A stretch of 64,000 bases of DNA. It comes from Brassica napus (Eukaryota; Streptophyta; Magnoliopsida; Brassicales; Brassicaceae). Below are positions 50,619 to 64,000 of the stretch, in pieces. How positions within the stretch are numbered: position 1 is the first letter of the stretch; the number at the start of each line of letters is the position of its first letter. The translations under genes and the position numbers were made by a program. Under the pieces are notes generated by a model, which ran no database searches, was not told the DNA's origin, and saw only the letters and a program-made list of their open reading frames with translations. The stretch is from assembly GCF_020379485.1 (NCBI RefSeq), contig NC_063434.1:28343401-28407400 (forward strand), read 5' to 3'.

Positions 50619-52365
50619 ACATACACTAATACAAATATAGAATATGGTTAGAAATTTTAAAACAACACTAAATATTATAGGCTTCAGTATATAAAGTATT
50701 TACCAAAAACTCAATATTTTCGCAGGGGTTAGCACATAGATTTTGAAAAAAATTCAAAAAATACGACAATATTTTTTTTCAATTCCTAGTTGCATCCTTC
50801 ACTAACATATGATGATGTTCAAAGAGGTTTGGAGCCTTTGTTGTCTCCGTTTTGGTTTTTTTAAATAGTGATTTTATAGTGGTTATTCCATCGATTTATG
50901 GAGTATTATGAAGTTTTAATAAATTAATTGATAAAAAAAAATGATTCCCATATATCATGAAAAGAGCTTAAAATACATTAATACAAATATAGAATGTGGT
51001 TAGAAATTTTAAAACAACACTAAAGATTATAGGCTTCAGTATATAAATTACTTCCCAAAAACTCAATATTTTTGTAGGGGTTAGCGCATAGATTTTGAGA
51101 AAATTTCAATAAATACGATAATATTGTTTTAATGCATAGTTGCATCCTGCACTAACATATGATGATGTTCAAAGAGGTTTGGAGTCTTAGTTGTCTCTAT
51201 TTTGAAAGAAAATAGTGATTTTATAGTGGTTATTCCATCGATTTAGGGAGTATTATGAAGTTTTACTAAATTAATTGATAAAAACAATTGAACGATGCTC
51301 ATTTACAAGGAAAAATAGTTTATCATACATTAATAGAAATTTAGAATATAGTTAAAAATTTTAAAACAACACTAAAGATTATAGGCTTCGGTATATAAAG
51401 TATTTACAAAAAAAATCAATATTTTCGTAGGAGTTAGGACATAGATTTTGAGAAAATTTAAAAAAAAGCGACAATATTGTTTTAATGCATAGTTGCATCC
51501 TACACTAACATATGATGATGTTCAAAGAGGTTTGGAGTCTTACTTGTCTCTATTTTTCAAGAAAATAATGATTTTATAGTGGTTATTCCATCGATTTAGG
51601 GAGTATTATGAAGTTTTACTAAATTAATTGATAAAAACAAATGAACTAAGCTCATTTACCATGAAAATGATTTAACATACATTAATACAAATGTAGAATA
51701 TGGTTAGAAATTTTAAAACAACACTAAAGATTATAGGCTTCAGTATATAAAATATTTACCAAAAACTCAATATTTTCGTAGGTGTTAACACATGGATTTT
51801 GAAAAAATTTCAAAAAATACGACAATATTTTTTTAATTCCTAGTTGCATCCTGAGCTAACATATGATGATGTTCAAAGAGATTTGGAGCATTTGTTGTCT
51901 CCGTTTTGTTTTTTAAATAGTGATTTTATAGTGGTTATTCCATCGATTTAGGGAGTAGTATGAAGTTTTAATAAATTAATTGATAAAATATTATAATGAT
52001 TTCCATATATCATGAAAAAGAGCTTAAAATATATTTATACAAATATAGAGTGTGGTTAGAAATTTTAAAATAACACTAAAGATTATAGGCTTCAGTATAT
52101 AAATTACTTACCAGAAACTCAATATTTTCGTAGGGTTAACACATAGATTTTGAGAAAATTTCAAAAAATACAATATTGTTTTAATGCATAGTTGCATCCT
52201 GCACTAACATATGATGATGTTCAAAGAGGTTTGGAGTCTTAGTTGTCTCTATTTTTCAAGAAAATAGTGATTTTATAGTGGTTATTCCATCGAATTAGGG
52301 AGTATTATGAAGTTTTACTAAATTAATTGATAAAAACAATTGAACGATGCTCATTTACCATGAAA
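50619..52365. repeat. Satellite block duplicated 10.41 kb away (copy 2)
   Basis: This is the partner of 40211-41955, with the same rare variants in the same order. Similarity breaks near 52365, where the monomer continues with GAGCTTAAAATAAATT, unlike copy 1. Confidence 0.8.
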
Positions 52366-55300
52366 AAGAGCTTAAAATAAATTAATACAAATGTAGAATA
52401 TGGTTAGAAATTTTAAAACAACACTAAAGATTATAGGCTTCAGTATATAAATTACTTACCAAAAACTCAGTATTTTCGTAGGGGTTAGCGCATAGATTTT
52501 GAGAAAATTTCAAAAAATACGACAATATTGTTTTAACGCATAGTTGCATCCTGCACTTACATATGATGATGTTCAAAGATGTTTGGAGCCTTAGTTCTCT
52601 CTATTTTTCAAGAAAATAGTGATTTATAGTGGTTATTCCATCGAATTAGGGAGTATTATGAAGTTTTACTAAATTAATTGATAAAAACAATTGAACGATG
52701 CTCATTTACCATGAAAAAGAGCTTAAAATAAATTAATAAAAATGTTGAATATGGTTAGAAATTTTAAAACAACACTAAAGATTATAGGTTTCAGTATATA
52801 AAGTATTTACAAAAAACTCAATATTTTAGTAGGGGTTAGGACATAGATTTTGAGACAATTTCAAAAAATATGACAATATTGTTTTAATGCATAGTTGCAT
52901 CCTGCACTAACATATGATGATGTTCAAAGAGGTTTGGAGTCTTAGTTGTCACTATTTTTCAAGAAAATAGTGATTTTATAGTGGTTATTCCATCGATTTA
53001 AGAAGTATTATGAAGTTTTACTAAATTAATTGATAAAAACAATTGAACGATGCTATTTTACCATGAAAAATAGTTTAACATACATTAATAGAAATGTAGA
53101 ATATGGTTAGAAATTTTAAAACAACACTAAAGATTATAGGCTTCCGTATATAAAATATTTACCAAAAATTCAATATTTTCTTAGGGGGTTAACACATAGA
53201 TTTTGAGAAAATTTCAAAAAATACGACAATATTTTTTTAATGCCTAGTTGCATCATGCTCTAACATATGATGATGTTCAAAGAGGTTTGGAGCCTTTGTT
53301 ATCCCCGTTTTTCAAGAAAATAAGGATTTTATATTGGTTTTCCCAACGATTTAGGGAGTATTATGAAGTTTTAATAAATTAATTGATAAAAAAAAATATA
53401 ACGATTCCCATATACCATGAAAAAGAGCTTAAAATACATTAATACAAATGTAGAATGAGGTTAGAAATTTTAAAACAACACTAAAGATTATAGGCTTCAG
53501 TATATAAATTACTTACCAAAAACTAAATATTTTCGTAGGGGTTAGCGCATAGATTTTGAAAAATTTCAAAAAATACGACAATATTGTTTTAACGCATAGT
53601 TGCATCCTGCACTTACATATGATGATGATCAAAGATGTTTGGAGCCTTAGTTCTCTCTATTTTTCAAGAAAATAGTGATTTTATAGTGGTTATTCCATCG
53701 ATTTAGGGAGTATTATGAAGTTTTACTAAATTAATTGATAAAAACAATTGAACGATGCTCATATACCATGAAAAATAGTTTAACATACATTAATAGAAAT
53801 GTAGAATATGATTAAAAATTTTAAAACAACACTAAAGATTATAGGCTTCCGTATATAAAGTATTTACCAAAAACTCAATATTTTCTTAGGGGTTAACACA
53901 TAGATTTTGAGAAAATTTCAAAAATACGACAATATTTTTTCATGCCTAGTTGCATCCTGCTCTAACATATGATGATGTTCAAAGAGGTTTGGAGCCTTTG
54001 TTGTCTCTATTTTTCAAGAAAATAGTGATTTTATAGTGGCTATTCCCTCGATTTAGGGAGTATTATGAAGTTTTGATAAGTTAATTGATAAATAAATTAT
54101 AATGACTCCCATATATCATGAAAAGAGCTTAAAATACATTAATACAAATATAGAATATGGTTAGAAATTTTAAAACAACACAAAAGATTATAGGTTTCAG
54201 TATATAAAGTATTTACAAAAAAACACAATATTTTCGTAGTTGTTAACACATAGATTTTGAGAAAATTTCAAAAAATACGATAGTATTTTTTTAATGCCTA
54301 GTTGCATCCTGCTCTAACATATGATATGTTCAAAGAGGTTTGGAGCCTTTGTTGTCTCCGTTTTTCAAGAAAATAAGGATTTTATAGTGGTTTTCCCAAC
54401 GATTTAGGGAGTATTATGAAGGTTTAATAAATTAATTGATAAAAAAAATATAACGATTTCCATATACCATGAAAAATAGCTTAAATAGATTAATAAAAAT
54501 GTAGAATGTGGTTAGAAATTTTAAAACAACACTAAAGATTATAGGCTTCAGTATATAAATTACTTACGAAAAACTAAATATTTTCGTAGGGGTTAGCGCA
54601 TAGATTTTGAGAAAATTTCAAAAAATACGACAATATTGTTTTAACGCATAGTTGCATCCTGCACTTACATATAATGATGTTCAAAGTTGTTTGGAGCCTT
54701 AGTTTTCTCTATTTTTCAAGAAAATAGTGATTTTATAGTGGTTATTCTATCGATTTAGGGAGTATTATGAAGTTTTGATAAGTTAATTGATAAATAAATT
54801 ATAATGATTCCCATATATCATGAAAAGAGCTTAAAATACATTAACACAAATATAGAATATGGTTAGAAATTTTAAAACAACACTAAAGATTATAGGCTTC
54901 AGTATATAAAGTATTTACAAAAAACTCAATATTTTCGTAGGAGGTAGGACATAGATTTTGAGAAAATTTCAAAAAATACTACAATATTGCATAGTTGCAT
55001 CCTACACTAACATATGATGATGTTCAAAGAGGTCTGGAGTCTTAATTGTCTATATTTTTCAAAACAATAGTGATTTTATAGTGGTTATTCCATCGATTTA
55101 GAGAGTATTATGAAGTTTTACTAAATTAATTGATTAAAACAATTGAACGATGCTCATTTACCATGAAAAATAGTTTAACATACATTAATACAAATGTAGA
55201 ATATGGTTAGAAATTTTAAAACAACACTAACGATTATAGGCTTCAGTATATAAAGTATTTACCAAAAACACAATATTTTCGTAGGGGTTAACACATAGAT

Positions 55301-58300
55301 TTTGAGAAAATTTCAAAAATTTCAAAAATACGACAATATTTTTTCATGCCTAGTTGCATCCTGCTCTAACATATGATGATGTTCAAAGAGGTTTGGAGCC
55401 ATTGTTGTCTCCGTTTTTCAAGAAAATAAGGATTTTATAGTTGTTTTCCCAACGATTTAGGGAGTATTATGAAGTTTTAATAAATTAATTGATAAAACAA
55501 AATACCGATTCCCATATACCATGAAAAAGAGCTTAAAATACATTAATACAAATGTAGAATGTGGTTAGAAATTTTAAAACAATACTAAAGACTATAGGCT
55601 TCAGTATATAAATTACTTACCAAAACTCAATATTTTCGTAGGGAGCGCATAGATTTTGAGAAAATTTCAAAAAATAGGACAATATTGTTTTAACGCATAG
55701 TTACATCCTGCACTAATATATGATGATGTTCAAAGATGTTTGGAGTCTTAGTTCTCTATATTTTTCAAGAAAATATTTATTTTATAGTGGTTATTCCATC
55801 GATTTAGGGAGTATTATGAAGTTTTATTAAATTAATTGATAAAAACAATTGAACTATGCTCATTTACCATGAAAAAGATTTAACATACATTAATACAAAT
55901 GTAGAATATGGTTAGAAATTTTAAAACAACACTAAAGATTATAGGCTTCAGTATATAAATTACTTACCAAAAACTCAATATTTTCGTAGGGGTTAACACA
56001 TAGATTTTGAGAAAATTTCAAAAAGTACGACAATATTGTTTTAATGCCTAGTTGAATCCTGTAGTAACATATGATGATCTTCAAAGAGGTTTGGAGCCTT
56101 TGTTGTCTCTATTTTTCAAGAAAATAGTGATTTTATAGTGGTTATTCCCTCGATTTAGGGAGTATTATGAAGTTTTGATAAGTTAATTGATAAATAAATT
56201 ATAATGACTCCCATATATCATGAAAAGAGCTTAAAAATACATTAATACAAATATAAAATATGGTTAGAAATTTTAAAACAACACAAAAGATTATAGGCTT
56301 CAGTATATAAATTATTTACAAAAAGCTCAATATTTTCGTAGGGGTTAGTACATAGATTTTGAGAAAATTTCAAAAAAGACGACAATATTGTTTTAATGCA
56401 TAGTTGCATCCTACACTAACATATGATGATGTTCAAAGAGGTCTGGAGTCTTAATTGTCTATATTTTTCAAAAAAAAATAGTGATTTTATAGTGGTTATT
56501 CCATCGATTTAGAGAGTATTATGAAGTTTTACTAAATTAATTGATAAAAACAATTGAACGATGCTCATTTGCCATGAAAAATAGTTTAACATACATTAAT
56601 ACAAATGTAGAATATGGTTAGAAATTTTAAAACAACACTAAAGATTATAGGCTTCAGTATATAAAGTATTTACCAAAAACACAATATTTTCGTAGAGGTT
56701 AACACATAGATTTTGAGAAAATTTCAAAAAATACGATAATATTTTTTTAATGCCTAGTTGCATCCTGCTCTAACATATGATGATGTTCAAAGAGGTTCGG
56801 ACCCTTTGTTGTCTCCGTTTTTCAAGAAAATAAGGATTTTATAGTGGTTTTCCCAACGATTTAGGGAGTATTATGAAGTTTTAATAAATTAATTGATAAA
56901 AAAAATATAACGATTCCCATATACCATGAAAAATAGCTTAAATAGATTAATACAAATGTAGAATGTGGTTAGAAATTTTAAAACAACACTAAAGATTATA
57001 GGCTTCAGCATATAAAATACTTACGAAAAACTAAATATTTTCGTAAGGGTTAGCGTATAGATTTTGAGAAAATTTCAAAAAATACGACAATATTGTTTTA
57101 ACGCATAGTTGCATCCTGCACTTACATATGATGATGTTCAAAGTTGTTTGGAGCCTTAGTTATCTCTATTTTTCAAGAAAATAGTGATTTTATAGTGGTT
57201 ATTCTATCGATTTAGGGAGTATTATGAAGTTTTGATAAGTTAATTGATAAATAAATTATAATGATTCCCATATATCATGAAAAGAGCTTAAAATACATTA
57301 ACACAAATATAGAATATGGTTAGAAATTTTAAAACAACACTAAAGATTATAGGCTTCAGTATATAAAGTATTTACAAAAAACTCAATATTTTCGTAGGGG
57401 GTAGGACATAGATTTTGAGAAAATTTCAAAAAAATACGACAATATTGTTTTAATGCATAGTTGCATCCTACACTAGCATATGATGATGTTTAAAGAGGTC
57501 TGGAGTCTTAATTGTCTATATTTTTCAAAAAATAGTGATTTTATAGTGGTTATTCCATCGATTTAGAGAGTATTATGAAGTTTTACTAAATTAATTGATT
57601 AAAACAATTGAACGATGCTCATTTACCATGAAAAATAGTTTAACATACATTAATACAAATGTAGAATATGGTTAGAAATTTTAAAACAACACTAAAGATT
57701 ATAGGCTTCAGTATATAAAGTATTTACCAAAAACACAATATTTTCGTAGGGGTTAACACATAGATTTTGAGAAAATTTCAAAAAATACGACAATTTTTTT
57801 TTAATGCCTAGTTGCATCCTGCTCTAACATATGATGATGTTCAAAGAGGTTTGGAGCCTTTGTTGTCTCCGTTTTTGAAGAAAATTAATATTTTATAGTG
57901 GTTTTCCCAACGATTTAGGGAGTATTATGAAGTTTTAATAAATTAATTGATAAAAAAAAAATACCGATTCCCATATACCATGAAAAGAGCTTAAAATACA
58001 TTAATACAAATGTAGAATGTGGTTAGAAATTTTAAAACAACACTAAAGATTATAGGCCTCAGTATATAAATTACTTACCAAAAACTCAATATTTTCGTAG
58101 GGGTTAGCGCATAGATTTTGAGAAAATTTCAAAAAATAGGACAATATTGTTTTAACGCATAGTTGCATCCTGCACTAACATATGATGATGTTCAAAGATG
58201 TTTGGAGCCTTAGTTCTCTCTTTTTTCAAGAAAATAGTGATTCTATAGTGGTTATTCCATCGATTTAGAGAGTATTATGAAGTTTTACTAAATTAATTGA

Positions 58301-58429
58301 TAAAAACAATTGAACTATGCTCATTTACCATGAAAAAGATTTAACATACATTAATACAAATGTAGAATATGGTTAGAAATTTTAAAACAACACTGAGGAT
58401 TATAGGCTTCAGTATATAAATTACTTACC

Positions 58430-61400
58430 AAAAACTCAATATTTTCGTAGGGGTTAACACATAGATTTTGAGAAAATTTCAAAAAGTACAAAAATATTGT
58501 TTTAATTCCTAGTTGCATCCTGTAGTAACATATGATGATCTTCAAAGAGGTTTGGAGTCTTAGTTGTCTCTATTTTTCAAGAAAATAGTGATTTTATAGT
58601 GGTTATTCCATCGATTTAGGGAGTATTATGAAGTTTTAATAAATTAATTGATAAAGGCAATTGAATGATGCTCATTTACCATGAAAAAGCGTTTAACATA
58701 CATTAATAGAAATGTAGAATATGGTTAGAAATTTTAAAACAACACTAAAGATTATAGGCTTCAATATATAAAATATTTACAAAAAAATCAATATTTTCGT
58801 AGGGGTTAACATATAGATTTTGAGAAAATTTAAAAAAATACGAAAAATATTGTTTTAATGCATAGTTGCATCCTACACTAACATATGATGATATTCAAAG
58901 AGGTTTGGAGTCTTACTTGTCTCTATTTTTCAAGAAAATAGTGATTTTATATTGGTTATTCCATCGATTTAGGGAGTATCATGAAGTTTTACTAAATTAA
59001 TGGATAAAAACAATTGAACTATGCTCATTTACCATGAAAAAGATTTAACATACATTAATAAAAATGTAGAATATGGTTAGAAATTTTAAAACAACACTAA
59101 AGATTATAGGCTTCAGTATATAAAGTATTTACCAAAAACTCAATATTTTCGTAGAGGTTAGGACATAGATTTTGACACAATTTCAAAAAATATGATAATA
59201 TTGTTTTAATGCATAGTTGCATTCTGCACTAACATATGATGATGTTCAAAGAGGTTTGGAGTCTTACTTGTCTCTATTTTTCAAGAAAATAGTGATTTTA
59301 TAGTGGTTATTCCATCGATTTAAGGAGTATTATGAAGTTTTACTAAATTAATTGATAAAAACAATTGAACGATGCTCATTTACCATGAAAAATAGTTTAA
59401 CATACATTAATAGAAATGTAGAATATGGTTAGAAATTTTAAAACAACACTAAAGATTATAAGCTTCCGTATATAAAGTATTTACCAAAAACTCAATATTT
59501 TCTTAGGGGTTAACACATAGATTTTGAAAAAATTTCAAAAAATACGACAATATTTTTTTAATGCCTAGTTGCATCCTGATCTAACATATGATGATGTTCA
59601 AAGAGGTTTGGAGCCTTTGTTGTCTCCGTTTTTCAAGAAAATAAGGATTTTATAGTGGTTTTCCCAACGATTAGGGAGTATTATGAAGTTTTAATATATT
59701 AATTGATAAACAAAATATAACGATTCCCATATACCATGAAAAAGAGCTTAAAATACATTAATACAAATGTAGAATGTGGTTAGAAATTTTAAAACAACAC
59801 TAAAGATTATAGGCTTCAGTATATAAATTACTTACCAAAAACTCAATATTTTCGTAGGGGTTAGCGCATAGATTTTGAGAAAATTTCAAAAAATACGACA
59901 ATATTGTTTTAATGCACAGTTGCATCATGCACTAACATATGATGATGTTCAAAGAGGTTTGGAGTCTTAGTTGTCTCTATTTTTCAAGAAAATAGTGATT
60001 TTATAGTGGTTATTCCATCGATTTAGGGAGTATTATGAAGTTTTACTAAATTAATTGATAAAAACAATTGAACGATGCTCATTTACCATGAAAAATAGTT
60101 TAACATACATTAATACAAATGTAGAATATGGTTAGAAATTTTAAAACAACACTAAAGATTATAGACTTCAGCATATAAAGTATTTACAAAAAACTCAATA
60201 TTTTCGTAGGGTTAACACATAGATTTTGAAAAAAATTCAAAAAATACGACAATATTTTTTAATTCCTAGTTGCATCATGCAATAACATATGATGATGTTC
60301 AAAGAGGTTTGGAGCATTTGTTGTCTCCGTTTTGTTTTTTTATATAGATATTTTATAGTTGTTATTCCATCGATTTAGGGAGTATTATGAAGTTTTACTA
60401 AATTAATTGAAAAAAAATTATAATGATTCCCGTATATCATGAAAAAGAGCTTAAAATACATTAATACAAATATAGAATGTGGTTAGAAATTTTAAAACAA
60501 CACTAAAGATTATATGCTTCAGTATATAAATTACTTACCAAAAACTCAATATTTTCGTAGAGGGAGTTAGCGCATAGATTTTGAGAAAATTTCAAAAAAT
60601 ACGACAATATTGTTTTAATGCATAGTTGCATCCTGCACTAACATATGATGATGTTCAAAGAGGTTTGGAGTCTTAGTTGTCTCTATTTTTCAAGAATATA
60701 GTGATTTTATACTGGTTATTCCATCGATTTAGAGAGTATTATGAAGTTTTAATAAATTAAATGATAAAAACAATTGAACGATGCTCATTTACCATGAAAA
60801 AGCGTTTAACATACATTAATACAAATGTATAATATGGTTAGAAATTTTAAAACAACGCTAAAGATTATACGCTTCAGTATATAAAGTATTTACAAAAAAA
60901 TCAATATTTTCGTAGGGACACATAGATTTTGAGAAAATTTCAAAAAATACGAAAATTTTGTTTTAATGCATAGTTGCATCCTACACTAACATATGATGAT
61001 ATTCAAAGAGGTTTGGAGTCTTACTTGTCTCTATTTTTCAAGAAAATAGTGATTTTATAGTGGTTATTCCATCGATTTAGGGAGTATCATGAAGTTTTAC
61101 TAAATTAATTGATAAAAACAATTGAACTATGCTCATTTACCATGAAAAATATTTAACATACATTAATAAAAATGTAAAATACGGTTAGAAATTTTAAAAC
61201 AACACAAAATATTATAGGCTTCAGTATATAAAGTATTTACCAAAAACTCAATATTTTCGTAGGGGTTTGGACATAGATTTTGAGACAATTTCAAAAAATA
61301 TGACAATATTGTTTTAATGCATAGTTGCATCATGCACTAACATATGATGATGTTCAAAGAGGTTTAGAGTCTTAGTTGTCTCTATTTTTCAAGAAAATAG

Positions 61401-64000
61401 TGATTTTATAGTGGTTATTCCATCAATTTAGGGAGTATTATGAAGTTTTACTAAATTAATTGATAAAAACAATTGAACGATGCTTATTTACCATGAAAAA
61501 TAGTTTAACATACATTAATAGAAATGTAGAATATGGTTAGAAATTTTAAAACAACACTAAAGATTATAGGCTTCCGTATATAAAGTATTTACGAAAAACT
61601 CAATATTTTCTTAGGGTTAACATATAGATTTTGAGAAAATTTTAAAAAATACGACCATATTTTTTTAATGCCTAGTTGCATCCTGCTCAAAACATATGAT
61701 GATGTTCAAAGAGGTTTGGAGCCTTTGTTGTCTCCATTATTCAAGAAAATAAGGATTTTATTGTGGTTTTCCCAACGATTTAGGGAGTATTATGAAGTTT
61801 TAATAAATTAATTGATAAAAAAAATATAACGATTCTCATATACCATGAAAAAGAGCTTAAAATACATTAATACAAATGTAGAATGTGGTTAGAAATTTTA
61901 AAACAACACTAAAGATTATAGCGCATAGATTTTGAGAAAATTTCAAAAAATACGACAATATTGTTTTAACGCATAGTTGCATCCTGCACTAACATATGAT
62001 GATGTTCAAAGATGTTTGGAGCCTTAGTTCTCTCTATTTTTCAAGAAAATAGTGATTTTATAGTGGTTATTCCATCGATTTAGGGAGTATTATGAAGTTT
62101 TACTAAATTAATTGATAAAAACAATTGAACTATGCTCATTTACCATGAAAAAGATTTAACATACATTAATACAAATTTAGAATATGGTTAGAAATTTTAA
62201 AACAACACTAAAGATTATAGGCTTCAGTATATAAATTACTTACCAAAAACTCAATATTTTCAAAGGGGTTAACACATAGATTTTGAGAAAATTTCAAAAA
62301 GTACGACAATATTGTTTTAATGCCTAGTTGCATCCTGTAGTAACATTTGATGATCTTCAAAGAGGTTTGGAGCTTTTGTTGTCTCTATTTTTCAAGAAAA
62401 TAGTGATTTTATAGTGGTTATTTCATCAATTTATGGAGTATTATGAAGTTTTGATAAGTTAATTGATAAATAAATTATAATGATTCTTATATATCTTGAA
62501 AAGAGCTTAAAATACATTAATACAAATATAGAATATGGTTAGAAATTTTAAAACAACACTAAAGATTATAGGCTTCAGTATATAAAGTATTTACAAAAAA
62601 CTCAATATTTTCCTAGGGGTTAGGACATAGATTTTGAGAAGATTACAAAAAATACGACAATATTTTTTTAATGCATAGTTGCATCCTACACTAACATATG
62701 ATGATGTTCAAAGAGGTTTGGAGTCTTAGTTGTCTCTACTTTTCAAGAAAATAGTGATTTTATAGTGGTTATTCCATCGATTTAGAGAGTATTATGAAGT
62801 TTTACTAAATTAATTGATAAAAACAATTGAACGATGCTCATTTACCATGAAAAATAGTTTAACATACATTAATATAAATGTAGAATATGGTTAGAAATTT
62901 TAAAACAACACTAAAGATTATAGGCTTCAGAATATAAATTACTTACCAAAAACTCAATATTTTCGTAGGGGGGTTAGCGCATAGATTTTGAGAAAATATC
63001 AAAAAATACGACAATATTGTTTTAATGCATAGTTGCATCCTACACTAAGATATGATGATATTCAAAGAGGTTTGGAGTCTTACTTGTCTCTATTTTTCAA
63101 GAAAATAGTGATTTTATAATGGTTATTCCATCGATTTAGGGAGTATCATGAAGTTTTACTAAATTAATTGATAAAAACAATTGAACTATGCTCATTTACC
63201 ATGAAAAAGATTTAACATACATTAATAAAAATGTAGAATATGGTTAGAAATTTTAAAACAACACTAAAGATTATAGGTTTCAGTATATAAAGTATTTACA
63301 AAAAACTCAATATTTTAGTAGGGGTTAGGACATAGATTTTGAGACAATTTCAAAAAAATATGACAATATTGTTTTAATGCATAGTTGCATCATGCACTAA
63401 CATATGATGATGTTCAAAGAGGTTTGGAGTCTTAGTTGTCACTATTTTTCAAGAAAATAGTGATTTTATAGTGGTTATTCCATCGATTTAAGGAGTATTA
63501 TGAAGTTTTACTAAATTAATTGATAAAAACAATTGAACGATGCTCATTTACCATGAAAAATAGTTTAACATACATTAATAGAAATGTAGAATATGGTTAG
63601 AAATTTTAAAACAACACTAAAGATTATAGGCTTCCGTATATAAAATATTTACCAAAAATTCAATATTTTCTTAGGGGGTTAACACATAGATTTTGAGAAA
63701 ATTTCAAAAAATACGACAATATTTTTTTAATGCCTAGTTGCATCATGCTCTAACATATGATGATGTTCAAAGAGGTTTGGAGCCTTTGTTGTCTCCGTTT
63801 TTCAAGAAAATAAGGATTTTATAGTGGTTTTCCCAACGATTTAGGGAGTATTATGAAGTTTTAATAAATTAATTGATAAAAAAATTATAACGATTCTCAT
63901 ATACCATGAAAAAGAGCTTAAAATACATTAATACAAATGTAGAATGTGGTTTGAAATTTTAAAACAACACTAAAGATTATAGGCTTCAGTATATAAATTA
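58430..64000. repeat. Six-monomer (about 2.1 kb) higher-order repeats
   Basis: The variant GATGATATTCAAAGAGG with GAGTCTTACTTGTC occurs near 58877, 60985 and 63050. GACACAATTTC/GAGACAATTTC occurs near 59174, 61283 and 63344. Spacing of about 2.06-2.11 kb indicates a unit of about six monomers present at least twice. Confidence 0.7.

Larger units (their letters stand above)
38221..64000. repeat. Tandem satellite array, monomer about 351 bp
   Basis: From 38221 to the right edge the sequence is an uninterrupted head-to-tail array of an AT-rich monomer. The anchor ACATATGATGATG recurs at 40044, 40396, 40748, 41101, 41452, 41800, 42151, 42502, 42853, 43205 and 43558, spacing 348-353. About 73 monomers are present, and the array continues past the window. 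Two monomer classes are interleaved. One has GAGTCTTAGTTGTCTCTA, TTCCATCGATTT and CAATTGAACGATGCTC; the other has GAGCCTTTGTTGTCTCCG, TTTCCCAACGATTT or TTCCATCG, and ACGATTCCCATATACC. No coding frame is conserved. I cannot place it by name: the Brassica centromeric satellite is about 176 bp, while about 350-bp subtelomeric satellites are known in the genus. Confidence 0.97.

Noticed and set aside
38221..64000. CRISPR-like array or a tandem gene cluster
   Set aside because: The period is about 351 bp throughout with no separate spacers, and no coding frame is conserved. It is eukaryotic satellite DNA.
38221..64000. Monomer as a dimer of the ~176-bp Brassica centromeric satellite
   Set aside because: The length is close to twice 176, but I could not see similarity between the two halves of the monomer by eye. 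A half-against-half alignment would decide it.

Overview
This is nuclear DNA from a flowering plant, almost certainly a Brassica-lineage crucifer. The genes carry GT-AG introns, two nuclear tRNA genes are present, the intergenic DNA is AT-rich, and the mobile elements (Helitrons, hAT, Stowaway, LINE tails) are typical of Brassicaceae. From memory, the gene order RPL4 - RVE8 - PAH - EXO70H4 - RPL35 - pectin acetylesterase - MT2A - MIP18/AE7-like - MYB3R3 follows Arabidopsis thaliana chromosome 3 from about At3g09630 down to At3g09370. Many of the intervening Arabidopsis genes are missing, which is the pattern expected of one fractionated copy after the Brassica genome triplication. This synteny is recollection plus inference, not a search.

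Layout. 1-8.0 kb: the 5' part of RPL4 (minus strand, running off the left edge), then a repeat-rich stretch and RVE8 (minus). That stretch holds a Helitron nested in a GGTTCGG-rich element, LINE 3' debris, a foldback, and a MULE-like element carrying genic DNA with a hAT element inside it. 8.4 kb: tRNA-Ser. 11-15 kb: the phosphatidate phosphatase gene PAH1 (plus), followed by a 5'-truncated LINE with a clean target-site duplication. 17.3-19.2 kb: intronless EXO70H4 (minus). 19.3-23.4 kb: gene-free DNA with local duplications and a Stowaway MITE. 23.5 kb: tRNA-Arg. 24-24.7 kb: RPL35 (minus). 25-26 kb: LINE ruins. 26.6-29.7 kb: pectin acetylesterase with 12 exons. 30.7-31.2 kb: metallothionein MT2A. 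31.8-32.6 kb: MIP18/AE7-like gene with a U12-type intron. 33-35 kb: MYB3R3 (minus). 35.8-37.9 kb: Helitron termini. 38.0-38.2 kb: a decayed sulfotransferase fragment. From 38.22 kb to the right edge: an unbroken tandem satellite of about 351-bp monomers, roughly 73 copies, with higher-order structure.

The genes do not form a pathway. They are independent housekeeping or regulatory loci: ribosome, circadian clock, lipid signalling, exocytosis, cell wall, metal binding, Fe-S assembly and cell cycle. The most notable observations are the satellite array beginning only about 3 kb beyond a cell-cycle gene, its repeated duplication blocks, a probable AT-AA minor-spliceosome intron, a probable GC-AG intron in RVE8, and a splice-acceptor duplication in the pectin acetylesterase gene. 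I found no obvious new multi-gene system.
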